Of a stretch of DNA of 64,000 nucleotides, positions 63,299-64,000 are shown piece by piece. Numbering within the stretch: position 1 is the stretch's first letter; the number at the start of each line of letters is the position of its first letter. This DNA comes from Streptomyces cyaneochromogenes. GTDB taxonomy: Bacteria > Actinomycetota > Actinomycetes > Streptomycetales > Streptomycetaceae. The position numbers and the translations under genes are program-made. The stretch spans positions 10,106,001 through 10,170,000 of the forward strand of contig NZ_CP034539.1 of NCBI RefSeq assembly GCF_003963535.1, read 5' to 3'. The notes beneath the pieces are model-generated. The model saw only the letters and a program-made list of their open reading frames with translations, had not been told where the DNA came from and did not search any database.

Positions 63299-63908
63299 GT
63301 GCCCAGACGATCAGGCGGACGGCTGCTCCGCCTCCTCGCGACCACTGTGCTGACGGTCTCCGCGTCCCTGACGGCCTCCGCGCACTCTCCCGCCGCGGCC
63401 GCGCCGGGCGCCCGGCGCTCACTCCGCCGCTGGGCTGCAACAGCTGGAACAGCTTCGGGTGCGGGATCACCGAGGCGCAGGTCCGCGAGGCCGCCGACGC
63501 CATGGTGTCCTCCGGCATGAAGGACGCGGGCTACCAGTACGTCGTCGTCGACGACTGCTGGTTCGACCCGCAGCGCGACGCGGCGGGCAATCTGCGGGCC
63601 AACCCGACCAAGTTCCCCAGCGGCATGAAGGCGCTCGGGGACTACATCCACGGCAAGGGCCTGAAGTTCGGCATCTACCAGGCCCCCAACGAGAAAACCT
63701 GCGCCCAGGGCGTGGGCACCTACCCCGGCTCCACCGGCAGCAAGGGCCACGAGGCCCAGGACGCCAACACGTTCGCCTCGTGGGGCGTGGACTACCCCCC
63801 CTCTGCTGGCGGTCAACCAGGACCCGCTGGGCTCCGGCGGGCGCCGGGTGCGCGACGACGGCAGCACCGAGGTGTTCGCCAAGCCCCTGTCCGACGGCTC
63901 CGTCTTGA
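63299..63908 (+). pseudogene. GH27 alpha-galactosidase, frameshifted and internally deleted
   Basis: The GTG at 63299 follows AAAGGAG and starts a signal peptide (LLRLLATTVLTVSASLTASA). At about 63415 the frame must shift to continue as LTPPLGCNSWNSFGCGITEAQ, the GH27 start. DYQY-like sequence YVVVDDCWFDPQRDAAGN and LKFGIYQAPNEKTC follow. After FASWGVDY (63796) the sequence jumps to LLAVNQDPLGSGGRRVR, skipping roughly half the barrel including the catalytic Asp region, and ends shortly after. Alpha-galactosidase activity is lost. Confidence 0.8.
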
Positions 63909-63924
63909 GAAGAGGGGTTTCACG

Positions 63925-64000
63925 ATGACGAGGTCAAGGTCCCTCTTATGGGCCGCCGTGGTATCGGTGCTGGTCGTCCCGAGAATGGGAGGCACGGCAC
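63925..64000 (+). CDS. Start of a secreted protein (partial)
   Basis: The ATG at 63925 follows GAAGAGGGG. The 25 visible residues, beginning MTRSRSLLWAAVVSVLVV, are a signal peptide. Residue 8 is encoded by TTA, the rare leucine codon that makes translation depend on the bldA tRNA. The family cannot be identified before the window ends. Confidence 0.6.
   Translation, partial: MTRSRSLLWAAVVSVLVVPRMGGTA

Overview
The window is high-GC actinobacterial DNA, almost certainly from a Streptomyces chromosome and probably from an arm. The signs are third-position G/C bias in every real gene, many GTG and TTG starts, ATGA translational coupling, ricin-type (CBM13) lectin domains on secreted hydrolases, a class E sortase motif, CebR-like and DasR-like boxes, and a family 2 encapsulin. 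No tRNA, rRNA, CRISPR array, replication origin or intact mobile element was seen.

Region 1 (1-21.1 kb) is mixed metabolism and regulation. It holds a partial TetR gene divergent from an alkyl-DHAP-synthase-like flavoenzyme and a lipid kinase; a STAS-ANTAR fusion regulator; a LAETG surface protein with DUF1996; a TetR gene divergent from a class II aldolase/PfkB sugar kinase operon across a perfect inverted repeat; a four-gene operon of MHS transporter, response regulator, histidine kinase and TAXI binding protein; and several decayed genes.

Region 2 (21.3-36.1 kb) contains a two-gene encapsulin operon (cNMP-domain shell plus cysteine desulfurase with a disordered N-terminal tail). It also contains a coupled operon of ornithine-cyclodeaminase-like, ammonia-lyase-like and amidohydrolase genes. 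This operon is divergent, across a 7-4-7 palindrome, from a complete OpuC-type quaternary-amine ABC importer. The lyase lacks the canonical Ala-Ser-Gly (MIO) triad. A ComB-like gene and a D-erythronate dehydrogenase follow.

Region 3 (36-51.3 kb) starts with remnants of regulators and a phage-like gene. It then has secreted proteins aimed at plant or fungal matter: an NPP1-type protein, GH19 and GH18 chitinases, a CBM13 beta-helix protein and a CBM13-CE2 acetylesterase. There is also an IS5-type transposase remnant, an AraC/phytanoyl-dioxygenase pair and a PAS-GAF-SpoIIE-HATPase phosphatase.

Region 4 (51.4-64 kb) is a plant cell-wall polysaccharide locus, best read as a partly destroyed xyloglucan utilisation locus. 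A GH3 gene (broken, with an inverted internal segment) faces a sugar ABC transporter (binding protein and both permeases truncated), a GH74 C-terminal half fused in frame to the second permease's N-terminus, GH42 beta-galactosidase, GH95 alpha-L-fucosidase and GH12 endoglucanase. Two perfect copies of TCGAAGCGCTTCGA lie in the divergent gap, and a third precedes the CE2 esterase, suggesting one regulon. Next come GH6 (with a perfect CebR-like box), GH10 (premature TGA), GH43, a broken GH27 and the start of another secreted protein. Repeated internal deletions, single-base frameshifts and a nonsense codon recur across the window. They could reflect real arm decay or assembly errors, and this should be resolved before functional claims are made.
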